Shown: in pieces, positions 8,418 to 17,336 of the stretch
How the letters are laid out: each line of letters opens with the position of its first letter
Position numbering within the stretch: position 1 is the first letter of the stretch
Assembly (NCBI RefSeq): GCF_029909975.1
Contig: NZ_CP094516.1
Coordinates: 992,001-1,056,000, forward strand
Reading direction: 5' to 3'
DNA length: 64,000 bases
Source: Bradyrhizobium sp. ISRA430
GTDB taxonomy: Bacteria; Pseudomonadota; Alphaproteobacteria; Rhizobiales; Xanthobacteraceae
Notes under the pieces: model-generated
What the model was told of the DNA's origin: nothing
Databases searched by the model: none
The model's input: the letters and a program-made list of their open reading frames with translations, nothing else
Program-made: the position numbers and the translations under genes

Positions 8418-9974
8418 TTACCACCAACCCCGCTGCATCGGCTGCATCGGTTGATAATACTGGCCGCCGCGGCGACGCGGATAACCGGTGCCTGGTTGCT
8501 GGTCATAACTGCGCTGCTGGAAGAAGAAACCGAAGCCGTCGTCGTCGCCCCAGCCGCCGTCGCGGCTCGCAATCATATCTGTCGTCGGCTTGCGCGTGAT
8601 GAAGCCGCCCTGGGGCTGGTTGCTCAGCACCGCGACGAACTCGGTGCGATAGTTGGTCTCTTTGCTCAGCGGCTCGTCCGAGATGATAATCGACGATCGC
8701 GGCACGGCCGTCGGCGCGATGCGATCGAGCACGTCCTGCGGAATGGTGATGCGGTCGAGCGCGTCCTTGGCGTTGTCGCCGTCGTCGATCGTGACCACAC
8801 TCCAGCGCAGGCCGGTATCGTTCTTCGCCATCGCGGTGAACACATGCGTGCCGATCGGCTGATCGGAGTTGCGGATCGTGACCGGAACCTCGATGCTCGT
8901 ATCGAACACCTCGCCGCCGCCGTCCGGCGCCGGCTTGTGCGTGTTGCGCCGCACGTAAAGCCTTTGCGTCGACCGGCTGATGTACACAGAGACCGGCTCG
9001 AGCGCGAGCTTCGCCTCGGTCGCCGCCTTGACGGCGTCGGCCTTTTTGGTTGCAGCCGCCTTGGCGGCATCTTTTGCCGCCGCAGCGGCGTCGCGCTTCG
9101 GCTGCGCATCGGTCTTGGCGGAGTCGAGCTGCGTCGCCGCATCCGCGGCCTTGGTGGCGGCCTTCTGCTTCTGCTCCTCGGCCCGAGCCTTGGCCTGATC
9201 CGTCTTTGCGGTCGCGAGTGCCTTGTCGGCATAGGCGAGTTCGGCGTCGGCCCGAGCCTTGAGCTGTTCCAGCTTGCGCAACGTCGTCGGGAGCGATGCG
9301 GCTTCGCGTGCCGCCGCCGCGGCGGCGCTCTTCGTTTCGTCGGCTGCCCTGGTGGCTTCCTCGGCTTCGCGGGAGAGTGTATCGGCACGCGCCGGGGCTG
9401 CCGCAATGGCCTGCTTGTTCGGCACGAACAGCGCCGGGTGGGAGAAATCGACCGGGGCCGCGTCGTTCGGCGAGATGATCACCCGCATCCCGATCTGCGT
9501 CTTTTCGAACAGATTCTCCGCAAAGCCGTAGGGCATGCGTACGCAGCCGTGCGAGGCCGCATAGCCGGGCAGGGGGCCGCCATGCAGTGCGATGCCGTTC
9601 CAGGTGATGCGCTGCATGTTCGGCATCCAGGCATCGTCATACATGGTCGAGTGGTGGTCCTTGTCCTTCTCGATGACGGCGAAGACGCCGGCCGGCGTCT
9701 CGCGTCCGGTCGTGCCAGTCGACACCGGGGCGCGCAGGATCCAGCCGTCGGCGTCGTAGAAGGTGACCTTCTGGCTCTGGATCGACACGATCGCCATGAT
9801 CGGCTCGCCGGCCTCGCGCGGCGCCGTCGCCTCGACGGCGGGGCGCGCCTGCTTGGCCGCGGCGCCTGCGGTCAGTGCCGTCAAAGCGGCCATCGCCGCG
9901 AATGTGACAATGCCGGGGGGGCCTCGACGCCGCATCGCCGTGCTGCATTGCGCCGCCGTCAACCGATCTGCCAT
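8418..9974 (-). CDS. L,D-transpeptidase with coiled-coil insert and degenerate second YkuD-like domain
   Basis: 518 residues. N-terminal hydrophobic segment (residues 21-40, signal peptide), then a YkuD domain (about 59-170) with the active-site block HGGPLPGYAASHGCVRMP; C144 is the predicted nucleophile and H142 precedes it. Residues about 195-315 are Ala/Lys/Glu-rich and predicted to form a long coiled coil. After that comes a second segment resembling the start of another YkuD fold (VSVYISRSTQRLYVRR ... IGTHVFTAM) but without the HxxSHGCxR motif. The C terminus is rich in Gly, Tyr, Gln and Pro. The protein likely forms 3-3 peptidoglycan crosslinks or anchors protein to peptidoglycan; the coiled coil may span the periplasm (inference). 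Confidence 0.88.
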   Translation of the reverse strand: MADRLTAAQCSTAMRRRGPPGIVTFAAMAALTALTAGAAAKQARPAVEATAPREAGEPIMAIVSIQSQKVTFYDADGWILRAPVSTGTTGRETPAGVFAVIEKDKDHHSTMYDDAWMPNMQRITWNGIALHGGPLPGYAASHGCVRMPYGFAENLFEKTQIGMRVIISPNDAAPVDFSHPALFVPNKQAIAAAPARADTLSREAEEATRAADETKSAAAAAAREAASLPTTLRKLEQLKARADAELAYADKALATAKTDQAKARAEEQKQKAATKAADAATQLDSAKTDAQPKRDAAAAAKDAAKAAATKKADAVKAATEAKLALEPVSVYISRSTQRLYVRRNTHKPAPDGGGEVFDTSIEVPVTIRNSDQPIGTHVFTAMAKNDTGLRWSVVTIDDGDNAKDALDRITIPQDVLDRIAPTAVPRSSIIISDEPLSKETNYRTEFVAVLSNQPQGGFITRKPTTDMIASRDGGWGDDDGFGFFFQQRSYDQQPGTGYPRRRGGQYYQPMQPMQRGWW

Positions 9975-10219
9975 GTCATTCCCCGAACTGCCTATCCGCG
10001 CTTGCGTCGATCAAGTGTCAGATTGCGATACTCGGATTAACGAACTACCGCCATGAACGTTGCCAATTCGCTTCGAAGGATATTCCGGTGGCAAATCCCT
10101 CATATATGACCGCCTGCCTTGGAGGAAGGGCGGCTCGCACCTGAAGCTGGCCCGAAGACCGCGGTCGATTTGCCGCAGGTGGTCTTTTCGCTTTGCAGCG
10201 TACGCCGCCGGGCTCGGTT

Positions 10220-10777
10220 TCAAATGCAGAGGCTGAGCAGCTTGATGTGGCAGCCACCGGCTTTGGGCCGGCTTGAGGGCGCGACTTCACGCTTCACAAC
10301 GACAAGCGGTTCTTTGTCCTTCTTGCCTTTGCCCGGCTTCGGCTCGTAATCGCCTGCGATCACCATCGCCCAGTAGGTGCGCTTGCCGCTTGCATTCCTG
10401 GCGCTTGCGATCCCAACGCGGGAGGCGTTGTGCAGCAGCAGGTTCTTGCGGTGCCCTGAGGAGTCGATCCACTGGCCGAGCGTCTTCTCGAAACTGTCAT
10501 AACCATAGGCGATGTTTTCCGCGGCGCGGCCGGCACGCACCGGCGCGACCCGCCTGGTGAACGGGCCGAGGACCTCGTGACTGAGATCGTCCTTCGCCGC
10601 CATCGCGCGCGCCTGTTCCAGCGCAATGCGGTCGAGGGTTGCGTCGCGCACGACGCGGGCCTCGCCATGCTTGAGGCGGTAGCTGGAGATCAGTTCGGCA
10701 GGGGAGTCCGTGGCCATCGCGGGCGCGGCTGCCAGCAGAAGACCGGCGACGATTCCGCCGGCCATGCGACGTGTCAT
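10220..10777 (-). CDS. CAP domain (SCP-like) secreted protein
   Basis: 185 residues from the start MTRRMAGG (10775-10777), which opens directly into a signal peptide ending in AMATDSP. The rest is one CAP/SCP domain: ISSYRLKHGEARVVRDATLDRIALEQARAM, then DLSHEVL, ENIAYGY and HRKNLLLHNASRVGIA, which match the four CAP motifs. The C-terminal about 35 residues are Lys/Pro/Gly-rich. Upstream frames to 10855 lack a ribosome site. Function of bacterial CAP proteins is unclear. The gene lies immediately downstream of, and in the same direction as, the kinase-like gene. Confidence 0.85.
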   Translation of the reverse strand: MTRRMAGGIVAGLLLAAAPAMATDSPAELISSYRLKHGEARVVRDATLDRIALEQARAMAAKDDLSHEVLGPFTRRVAPVRAGRAAENIAYGYDSFEKTLGQWIDSSGHRKNLLLHNASRVGIASARNASGKRTYWAMVIAGDYEPKPGKGKKDKEPLVVVKREVAPSSRPKAGGCHIKLLSLCI

Positions 10778-10867
10778 TGACCCCCAGGTCCTCATTCCCC
10801 ACCAAGCCACCGTGATATCTGCGTCGCTTCTCCATCGGCAATGTGGACGCTTCAAGGCAGGTCCAAG

Positions 10868-11962
10868 CTAGCTCGCCGGCAGGTTCGCCTCGAAATTGAA
10901 GCGGTCACGCAGGTTCTTGCGCTGCTCCAGGATGTCCTTGAGGAAGGCGCGGTCCTGGTCGTTCCTCATCATCGGCTCGATCAGGTCGAGCTGGTTCATG
11001 GCAACTAGCTGCAGGATCTCGGTACGCGGCCTGCCGCTGGTATCGCGCGGCAGGGCATGCACGACCTGGATGTGTTCGGGAGGCTTCGGTCCCCTGGCGG
11101 CCGTGAGCTCGTTGCGGAGCTGACCTTCAAGGGCGGCCTGGTCGGCCTCGACGAAGGCATAGAGCCCGACGCCCGAGCGGCGGTCGGCGAAGGCGACGAT
11201 GGCGGTGTCGCGCACGGCCGGATTTTTGCGGATCAGGGCGGCCAGCACCGGCGCGTCATTGACCAGCCGGCGGCCGCCGCCTTCGCGGTCGGTGAAGTTG
11301 AACAGTCCGCGCGTGATCGCGCGATAGACCTTCTTGCCCGTGGCAAGCCACAGGCTCGCGGCGAACGATTTTTTTGCGAGGATCTTGCGCTCCCGCGGCG
11401 TCAGCGCCTCCGGCACATAGGAGCGCTTGTGCTTGAGGAGATGCCGGAGGTCTTCATAGGCGAGGATGCGATAGAGCCATCCGCGTCCCTCAAAGCAGGC
11501 GGCAAGCTGGAAGTCGGTGACATAGGCGCGCCCATCGCGACCGACCAGCCAGTTCTGCTCCTTGGCGAGATCGTTGTGGCAGATGCCGGCGCGGCGCAAC
11601 CGGCGCAGCGCCGCCTTGGCCGAGCGAAAATAGGCGAGGTCGCCATGCGGTTTGGCCAAATGCAGCGCGGCTCCGTCGACGAAGCCGCGGACCAGCGCGC
11701 GACGTCCGGCCCACAGCAACTCGGGACCGACGTTCAGGCCTTTGGCGAGCGCCAGGGCATGCTTCTCGCGCGCGAATAGGTGGCGCGCCAGTAGGAACGA
11801 CCACCACGGGACTTCGTCGAGCCGGCGCAGGACGGCGTCGACCTCGCCGCTGTCGCTGCGAAAGCGGCCCCGTTCGACTGTCGAGAACACGTCGCGCTTG
11901 AGCAGCACGCCGTCCGTCCAGCGCGCCGAAAGCACCGCGGCGTCTTCCTTGGGGAGGCTCAT
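10868..11962 (-). CDS. Kinase-like protein fused to AMP-ligase C-terminal-like domain
   Basis: 364 residues. The N-terminal two thirds look like an atypical protein/lipopolysaccharide kinase: RGFVDGAALH, then the catalytic loop ICHNDLAKEQN (H129, D131, N137) and metal motif DFQ (D150). No clear glycine-rich loop is visible, but a RLDEVPWWSFLLARHLFAREKHAL segment replaces the N-lobe. Residues about 236-322 resemble the C-terminal subdomain of acyl-CoA synthetases: a NPAVRDTAIVAF opening, KPPEHIQVVHALPRDTSGRPR near the end, with R where the catalytic Lys usually lies. The gene starts 7 nt after trmFO. The substrate is unknown; function is not assigned. Confidence 0.75.
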   Translation of the reverse strand: MSLPKEDAAVLSARWTDGVLLKRDVFSTVERGRFRSDSGEVDAVLRRLDEVPWWSFLLARHLFAREKHALALAKGLNVGPELLWAGRRALVRGFVDGAALHLAKPHGDLAYFRSAKAALRRLRRAGICHNDLAKEQNWLVGRDGRAYVTDFQLAACFEGRGWLYRILAYEDLRHLLKHKRSYVPEALTPRERKILAKKSFAASLWLATGKKVYRAITRGLFNFTDREGGGRRLVNDAPVLAALIRKNPAVRDTAIVAFADRRSGVGLYAFVEADQAALEGQLRNELTAARGPKPPEHIQVVHALPRDTSGRPRTEILQLVAMNQLDLIEPMMRNDQDRAFLKDILEQRKNLRDRFNFEANLPAS

Positions 11963-11969
11963 CGAAAGC

Positions 11970-13397
11970 TCACGCCGCTGTGGCAATGTGCAGGTGATCG
12001 GCGATCCAGCGATCGAGATCGGCAAGCGCCCGCGCACTCAACGCTTGCTTCTTGGCCACCGTTTTCTCGTTGCCGCGCAGGCGTGTGCCGTCGGCCTTCT
12101 TCGTCGGTGCGCTTGCAAGCGGCGGGAACAGGCCGAAATTGATGTTCATCGGCTGGAACGATCGCGTGCCCGCTTCGATGGTCTCGATATGGCCGCCGGT
12201 GATGTGGCCGAGCAGCGATCCCAGCGCCGTCGTGGCTGGCGGGCTCGTAAGCCGCTCGCCGCGCGCGTCCGCTGCCGCATGGAGGCCCGCGATCAGGCCG
12301 ACGCTGGCGGATTCCACATAGCCCTCGCAGCCAGTCATCTGGCCGGCAAAGCGCAGTCGTGGCTGTGCGCGCAGGCGCAATTGGCCGTCGAGCAGTTTGG
12401 GTGAATTGAGGAAAGTGTTGCGATGCAGGCCGCCGAGACGGGCGAACTCGGCCTTCTCGAGACCCGGAATCGCGCGGAAGATGCGCTGCTGCTCGCCGTA
12501 CTTCAACTTCGTCTGGAAGCCGACGATATTGTAGAGCGTGCCGAGCTTGTTATCCTGGCGGAGTTGCACGATCGCGTAGGGCTTTGTGGTGGGATCGTGC
12601 GGATTGGTCAGCCCGACCGGCTTCATCGGCCCGTGGCGCAAGGTTTCGGGCCCGCGCTCCGCCATGACCTCGATCGGCAGGCAGCCGTCGAAATAGGGCG
12701 TGTTGGTCTCCCACTCCTTGAACTCGGTCTTCTCGCCCGCCAGCAGCGCGGCGACGAAGCCGTCATACTGCTCCTTGGTCATCGGGCAGTTGATGTAGTC
12801 GGCGCCGTTGCCGCCCGGACCGACCTTGTCATAGCGCGACTGGAACCAGGCCACCGACATGTCGATGGAGTCGCGATGCACGATCGGCGCGATCGCGTCG
12901 AAGAAGGCGAGCGCGTTCTCGTCGGTCAGTCCGCGGATCGCGTCGGCCAGCGGTGCGGAGGTGAGGGGGCCAGTCGCAACGATCACGTTGTCCCATTCGG
13001 CCGGCGGGAGGCCGGCGACTTCGTCGCGAGCAATCTCGATCAGGGGATGGTCGTTGAGCGCCTTGGTGACCGCGGCGGAAAAGCCATCGCGATCGACCGC
13101 CAGCGCGCCGCCAGCGGGCACCTGGTTGGCATCGGCGGCGCGCATGATCAGCGAGCCGAGGCGGCGCATCTCCGCGTGGAGCAGGCCCACGGCGTTGTTG
13201 GCGGCATCGTCGGAGCGGAACGAGTTCGAACAGACGAGCTCGGCAAGCCCGTCGGTGCGGTGAGCCTCGGTCATGCGGGTCGGCCGCATCTCGTGCAGCA
13301 CCACCGGGATGCCTGATTTAGCCACCTGCCAGGCGGCCTCCGAGCCGGCTAGCCCGGCGCCGATCACATGCACAGTGTTGGATTGGGGTCCTGTCAT
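11970..13397 (-). CDS. trmFO: Methylenetetrahydrofolate-tRNA-(uracil-5-)-methyltransferase TrmFO
   Basis: 475 residues beginning with an FAD-binding Rossmann motif [15 protein letters not shown]. Further TrmFO signatures are [35 protein letters not shown] and [17 protein letters not shown]. The enzyme makes 5-methyluridine at position 54 of tRNAs using methylenetetrahydrofolate and FADH2. The start MTGPQSN (13395-13397) was chosen because the motif VIGAGLAG normally lies within the first 15 residues; an ATG 84 nt further up is possible but unlikely. The kinase-fusion gene follows after 7 nt on the same strand, so they probably share a transcript. Confidence 0.95.
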   Translation of the reverse strand: MTGPQSNTVHVIGAGLAGSEAAWQVAKSGIPVVLHEMRPTRMTEAHRTDGLAELVCSNSFRSDDAANNAVGLLHAEMRRLGSLIMRAADANQVPAGGALAVDRDGFSAAVTKALNDHPLIEIARDEVAGLPPAEWDNVIVATGPLTSAPLADAIRGLTDENALAFFDAIAPIVHRDSIDMSVAWFQSRYDKVGPGGNGADYINCPMTKEQYDGFVAALLAGEKTEFKEWETNTPYFDGCLPIEVMAERGPETLRHGPMKPVGLTNPHDPTTKPYAIVQLRQDNKLGTLYNIVGFQTKLKYGEQQRIFRAIPGLEKAEFARLGGLHRNTFLNSPKLLDGQLRLRAQPRLRFAGQMTGCEGYVESASVGLIAGLHAAADARGERLTSPPATTALGSLLGHITGGHIETIEAGTRSFQPMNINFGLFPPLASAPTKKADGTRLRGNEKTVAKKQALSARALADLDRWIADHLHIATAA

Positions 13398-13525
13398 GGC
13401 CGGGACAGGTAGCGCTTTTTGGCGGCCGTTGGAATCGCAGAGATCGAGTTTTCTGCCTTCCAGATGCGACAACGCCCGCACGAGGCGGGCGCTATCGGGT
13501 TCGTCCGGTAAGGGCTGAAACGGTA

Positions 13526-13678
13526 TCAGCCCTGATACTGACCGGCGGCAACGCGCGGGATGTCCGAGCGATCGAGGCCGATGTCGGCCAGTTCGCGATC
13601 GCTGAGCTGGGACAGCTCGGCAACATTGCGCTGATAGTCCCGGAAAGCCTGGATCATGCGGATGAGCGAGAGCAGCAT
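13526..13678 (-). CDS. DUF1127 small protein
   Basis: 50-residue protein starting [12 protein letters not shown] with the DUF1127 core: [26 protein letters not shown]. The ribosome site is CAGGAGACTACA directly upstream of the ATG (13676-13678). DUF1127 proteins in rhizobia are abundant small Arg-rich proteins linked to RNA turnover and to phosphate or carbon metabolism in published work on Agrobacterium; the role here is unknown. It is transcribed away from the 0.7 kb AT-richer intergenic region. Confidence 0.9.
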   Translation of the reverse strand: MLLSLIRMIQAFRDYQRNVAELSQLSDRELADIGLDRSDIPRVAAGQYQG

Positions 13679-14376
13679 TGTAGTCTCCTGTAGTTCGATT
13701 CAGCCCTTGACCTGAGCGTCATCGTTGAAATGAATATAGATGGGTGTGTTGCAGTGCGGAAGTTCCGATGTTGCGATGCAGCTAAGCAAATAGCGCATAG
13801 CGCGGGTAAGGAACGATTAACCTCTCGGCAGTCCCGCCCAAGAGATGGTCGAGATCGTCGATAGTCGGCGATAAACTTCCGTGAAATCACGGGTTTATTG
13901 CCACTCTTGACGGTTCCCGATGGGCGCGAAATATGTCGCACATCGACCGTTCGCAAGACGTCGGGTAGCTTCTAGACCCAAGTGATATATGCGCAAATCG
14001 CATGTGGAGCGGCCATATTAAAATGAATATTTATTCATTATTTAGGCCAACGTGTCCTTGGGCATCTCCCTTGAGTCTTCGAAATCCGGAATGTTCCCGG
14101 GGGGCAGAATGACTTTTGAAGAGCCGTCGTTGGGTTGGTTCGTGCAGTTCGCGCGCATCGTTGCCGCGCTGCACACACGCCGAGCGTGTGAGACTTGATT
14201 ACGAAGTTGTAATGAAAATCGGAAATTTCGCATGCGGCCCTGCGCGGCGCGCAACATCACGCAATTCTCGCGGGGAATTTATTGCGGCAAGTTGCCGCAT
14301 CCGAGGAAAGTCACGTCGCAGATTCCGGCAATGCCGCCGGCTCTGTGTTCAAGAATAAGAGAAGGAAAGTAACATC
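13679..14376. other. Intergenic region, 0.7 kb, AT-richer, with a palindrome
   Basis: The stretch between the DUF1127 gene and the small secreted protein is the most AT-rich part of its neighbourhood. It holds an inverted repeat AATGAATA-TT-TATTCATT at 14022-14039. A 29-codon frame at 14110-14199 (MTFEEPSLGW start) follows a GGGGGG stretch, but I cannot support it as a gene. Promoters for both flanking genes must lie here; no clear -35/-10 pair stands out. Confidence 0.5.
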
Positions 14377-14640
14377 ATGACGAAGTTACTCGGGGTTATT
14401 GCAATTGCTGCCGTTGCCTTGGCCGTCGCGCCGGCTCAAGCCGCCAAACATGCGGCTGGTGGGTGCAGCTCGGCCAATCTGGAGCACACGGAGACCGCGA
14501 TCGAGAACATGCCGGATGGCGACAGCAAGACGGTCGCACAGAAGGAGATCGCGGCAGCTCAGGACTCACTGCTCAACGGCAAAATGGGTGTATGCGGCGC
14601 ACACCTGAACAAGGCGATGCGCGCCTCCATGGGTAAGTAA
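14377..14640 (+). CDS. Small secreted protein with two cysteines, unknown function
   Basis: 87 residues. Residues 1-22 form a signal peptide (TKLLGVIAIAAVALAVAPAQA, cleavage after AQA). The mature part is short and helical, with one Cys near each end (GGCSS and GVCGA), which could form a disulfide. The ribosome site AGAAGGAAAG precedes the ATG by 9 nt. A strong terminator follows at 14651-14687. The protein is of a type commonly seen as a conserved hypothetical in Bradyrhizobium; I do not recognise a function. Confidence 0.8.
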   Translation: MTKLLGVIAIAAVALAVAPAQAAKHAAGGCSSANLEHTETAIENMPDGDSKTVAQKEIAAAQDSLLNGKMGVCGAHLNKAMRASMGK

Positions 14641-14650
14641 ACGCTCAAAG

Positions 14651-14687
14651 AGGGCCGGTCGCGGCGCGATCGGCCCTAGGCTTTTGT
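14651..14687 (+). terminator. Intrinsic terminator after the small secreted protein gene
   Basis: Inverted repeat AGGGCCGGTCGCG facing CGCGATCGGCCCT (one G-T wobble), followed by AGGCTTTTG. It lies between convergent genes, 10 nt after the plus-strand stop codon. Confidence 0.75.
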
Positions 14688-14699
14688 TCAGGACCTGTC

Positions 14700-15524
14700 C
14701 TAAGGAGCGCGCGCGAGCTGGGTCGCGAAATAGGCGACCGTCTTGGCGTAGACCTCGCTCTTGTTCCACTGCTGTAGCACCGCGAAATTCGGGCTGCCCG
14801 GCTGCCAATCCTTGCCGCGCTGCCAGCCATAGCCGGCCAGATAATTCGCGGTGGAGGCGAGCACGTCGGGCGCGTTGTGCAGCAGGTCGCGCTTGCCGTT
14901 GCCGTCGAAGTCGACGGCGTACTTTATCCAGGATGACGGCATGAACTGGGTCTGGCCGATCTCGCCGGCCCAGGCACCGCGCATTTCAGCCGGTGCCAGA
15001 TCGCCGCGTTGGACGATGCGCAGCGCATCCATCAGCTCGCCGCGAAACTGCTCGGCGCGCCGGCAGTCATAGGCCAGCGTCGCGAGCGAGCGGATCGTCG
15101 GAAACTTGCCGATGTTGACGCCGAAATCGGTCTCGAGCCCCCAGATCGCGACCAGCACCTCGCCCTGCACACCGTACGCCTGCTCGATGCGGGAGAGCAC
15201 CGAGCCATATTGCTTCATCATGTTGGAGCCGCGCTGCAGGCGCGGCGGCACCATGCGGCCGGAAAATTCTTCAAAGCTCTGGCTGAAGACTTTTTGCGAG
15301 CGGTCGCGATTGAGCACGGTCTGATCGAGGGTCACGCCGGCAAGCCCCGCGGTGATCGCCTGCTGCGAGATGCCCTTGGCGGCGGCGTCGGTTTTGAAGT
15401 CGGCAAGCCAGGCATCGAAGTTGCCCGAGCCGCAGGCGACTGCGGCGAGCGTGGGCTCGGCAGACAGGATGGACGCGGTGAGGGTGAAGGCGGCGAGGGC
15501 GAGACGAGAAATCGTCGGGGTCAT
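14700..15524 (-). CDS. Lytic murein transglycosylase, MltB family
   Basis: 274 residues, start at 15522-15524 (MTPTISRLALAAF), leading into a signal peptide that ends near SAEPTLA. It then shows the MltB/SLT-2 fold: FDAWLADFKTDAAAKGISQQAI, the catalytic glutamate in WGLETDFG, and GQTQFMPSSWIKYAVDFDGNGKRD. Such enzymes cleave peptidoglycan between MurNAc and GlcNAc with 1,6-anhydro product formation. The typical C-terminal peptidoglycan-binding domain of longer paralogues is missing, so this is the short single-domain form. No lipobox is visible. Confidence 0.92.
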   Translation of the reverse strand: MTPTISRLALAAFTLTASILSAEPTLAAVACGSGNFDAWLADFKTDAAAKGISQQAITAGLAGVTLDQTVLNRDRSQKVFSQSFEEFSGRMVPPRLQRGSNMMKQYGSVLSRIEQAYGVQGEVLVAIWGLETDFGVNIGKFPTIRSLATLAYDCRRAEQFRGELMDALRIVQRGDLAPAEMRGAWAGEIGQTQFMPSSWIKYAVDFDGNGKRDLLHNAPDVLASTANYLAGYGWQRGKDWQPGSPNFAVLQQWNKSEVYAKTVAYFATQLARAP

Positions 15525-15611
15525 TCGAATGAATTCATTCCGTGAAGTGGCATGACCGGCGGCGACAATCTCGGGAGTAACCGCGGCCAAAGCAAGGCGT
15601 TTGAAGACACT

Positions 15612-15642
15612 CCGATCCTGCCCACGACGCGGGCAGGATCGG
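15612..15642 (-). terminator. Hairpin downstream of the DUF2189 gene
   Basis: Perfect 12-bp inverted repeat CCGATCCTGCCC / GGGCAGGATCGG with a 7-nt loop, 17 nt after the minus-strand stop of the DUF2189 gene. There is no T-run, so termination would be by structure or Rho. Confidence 0.5.
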
Positions 15643-15658
15643 CTGTTGCCGCATGTTA

Positions 15659-16567
15659 CTAGGCGTTCGTGTCATTCCGCCAGGGGAAGAGGTTGGCGGG
15701 GAAATCGGCCGCCGGCTTGCGCGGACGATGCGGCGGAGGCGGCACCGGACGGGCACCGGGTTCGGAGACGATTGCCTTGCGGTAGAGGTGCCAGGTGGCG
15801 TGGCCGAGCAGGGGGATGACTACGGCCAGGCCAAGGAAAGCGGGGATCGTTCCGAGCGCCAGCAGCACTGCCACGATCAGGCCCCAGGCCGCCATCGGCA
15901 CCGGGTTCTTCGCCACGACGCGAAGCGAGGTCACCACCGCCTCCAGCGCGCCGGCATGGCGGTCGAGCATCAGTGGAAACGACACGACGCTGACGCAAAG
16001 CGTACCCAGCGCGAACACGAAGCCGACGCCGCAGCCGACCACGATCAGCCACCAGCCTTGTTGCGTCGTCAGCACGCGCCTTGCGAAATCCGAGATTCCG
16101 GTCACGCCTTCATAGCCGAAGGCTGCAACGTAGATCGCCTGCGCCGTCGCGACCCAGGTCACGAACAGCGCGAGCAACAGCGTGCCGAGGCCGAGCATCG
16201 CGCCGAATGAAGGCGAGCGCAGCACCTCCATGGCATCCCAGGCGCTGGCTTCCTCACCGCGTTCGCGCCGGCTGCTGAGCTCATAGAGTCCGAGGGCGGC
16301 GAACGGGCCGATCAGGGCAAAGCCCGCGGCCAGTGGAAACAGCAGCGGCAGCACCGAATAGCCCATCACCACGCGAGCGAGCACGAGGCCCAGCACCGGA
16401 TAGATCACGCAGAGGATGATGGCGTGGCTCGGAACCGCCTTGAAATCTTCCCAACCGCGCTTGAGCGCGTCGTGCAGGTCGGACAGTCGGATGGTTCGGA
16501 TCACAGGTCCAGCCGCATCCGCGGTCTGGGCCATCGTGGGGACATTGCCCTGGTAGAACGTGGCCAT
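15659..16567 (-). CDS. DUF2189 family integral membrane protein
   Basis: 302 residues with about six hydrophobic helices after a cytoplasmic start. The family signature is IRTIRLSDLHDALKRGWEDFKAVPSHAI followed by the helices IILCVIYPVLGLVLARVV and so on. The ribosome site AAGGGAG lies 9 nt before the ATG at 16565-16567. The C-terminal 35 residues are Pro/Arg-rich. DUF2189 membrane proteins have no established function; some pipelines name them 'cytochrome c oxidase subunit I-like', which I see no evidence for here. Confidence 0.85.
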   Translation of the reverse strand: MATFYQGNVPTMAQTADAAGPVIRTIRLSDLHDALKRGWEDFKAVPSHAIILCVIYPVLGLVLARVVMGYSVLPLLFPLAAGFALIGPFAALGLYELSSRRERGEEASAWDAMEVLRSPSFGAMLGLGTLLLALFVTWVATAQAIYVAAFGYEGVTGISDFARRVLTTQQGWWLIVVGCGVGFVFALGTLCVSVVSFPLMLDRHAGALEAVVTSLRVVAKNPVPMAAWGLIVAVLLALGTIPAFLGLAVVIPLLGHATWHLYRKAIVSEPGARPVPPPPHRPRKPAADFPANLFPWRNDTNA

Positions 16568-16897
16568 GGTCGCTAACTCCCTTGCCCTGCGGCCGAACCC
16601 CCGGCGCCGGCAAACGGCGCAAGCGGCCGCTCATCTCTGACTTTCGCGATCCCGACCAGACGCGAGATCCAGATGGCATCGCGAGCTGAACGTCAACCGT
16701 ACCCCCAATTCCGAGTCCTGTCCCGCACGCATGGGTGAGATTCGATGCCGCAGTGCAACCTCGAACGTGTCATTCGGTCGTCATTTCGCCGCAGATAAGC
16801 TGATGCTGGTTGCAGCTTCGCTGAACTCGGCGGGCGCAACGCAGAAACTTCGGCTATAAGTGAAGGCCTTCCAACGGATCCTATTCGGGGAGCAGAC
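16568..16897. other. Intergenic region between divergent DUF2189 and DUF3597 genes
   Basis: 330 nt without a supportable gene. It must hold promoters in both directions. The DUF3597 ribosome site GGGGAGCAGAC lies at its right end. I see no repeat, operator or RNA structure of note. Confidence 0.5.
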
Positions 16898-17284
16898 ATG
16901 AGCATTTTCGGGAAAATCATGAGCGCGATCTTCGGCAGCGAGCCGGCCGCTGCCGCGCCCCCTGCGGGCAGTGCGCCCGCCGGCTCCGCGCCGTCGTCTG
17001 CGCCTGCTGCTGCGCCCATGGCAACCGTGGACGTCGCCGCGATCGTCGACAAGGCCGCCGCCGCCCACAAGGGCGAGAAGCTGGAATGGCGCACCTCGAT
17101 CGTCGACCTCATGAAGGCGCTCGACATCGATTCCAGCCTTGCCGCCCGCAAGGACCTCGCCAAGGAGCTCGGCTACACCGGCGACATGAACGACTCGGCC
17201 AGCATGAATGTCTGGCTGCACAAGCAAGTCATGTCCAAGCTCGCCGCCAATGGCGGCAAGCTGCCGCCCGAGATCAAGCACTGA
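16898..17284 (+). CDS. DUF3597 family protein
   Basis: 128 residues: an N-terminal segment MSIFGKIMSAIFG, a 30-residue Ala/Pro/Ser linker, and a C-terminal helical domain (VDVAAIVDKAAAAHKGEKLEWRTSIVDLMKALDIDSSL ... RKDLAKELGY) that is typical of DUF3597. An NMR structure exists for one family member, without known function. The gene ends in a strong terminator at 17305-17332. It is a single-gene unit. Confidence 0.9.
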   Translation: MSIFGKIMSAIFGSEPAAAAPPAGSAPAGSAPSSAPAAAPMATVDVAAIVDKAAAAHKGEKLEWRTSIVDLMKALDIDSSLAARKDLAKELGYTGDMNDSASMNVWLHKQVMSKLAANGGKLPPEIKH

Positions 17285-17304
17285 TCGGCATCACCGTCGC
17301 ACCA

Positions 17305-17332
17305 GGGGCCCGCGAGATCGCGGGCCCCTTTT
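17305..17332 (+). terminator. Intrinsic terminator after the DUF3597 gene
   Basis: Perfect 10-bp stem GGGGCCCGCG / CGCGGGCCCC with a 4-nt AGAT loop, directly followed by TTTT. Confidence 0.88.
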
Positions 17333-17336
17333 GCTT

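Noticed and set aside
14110-14199. 29-codon frame MTFEEPSLGW with a GGGGGG stretch upstream
   Set aside because: Too short, no homologous family recognised and no independent evidence.
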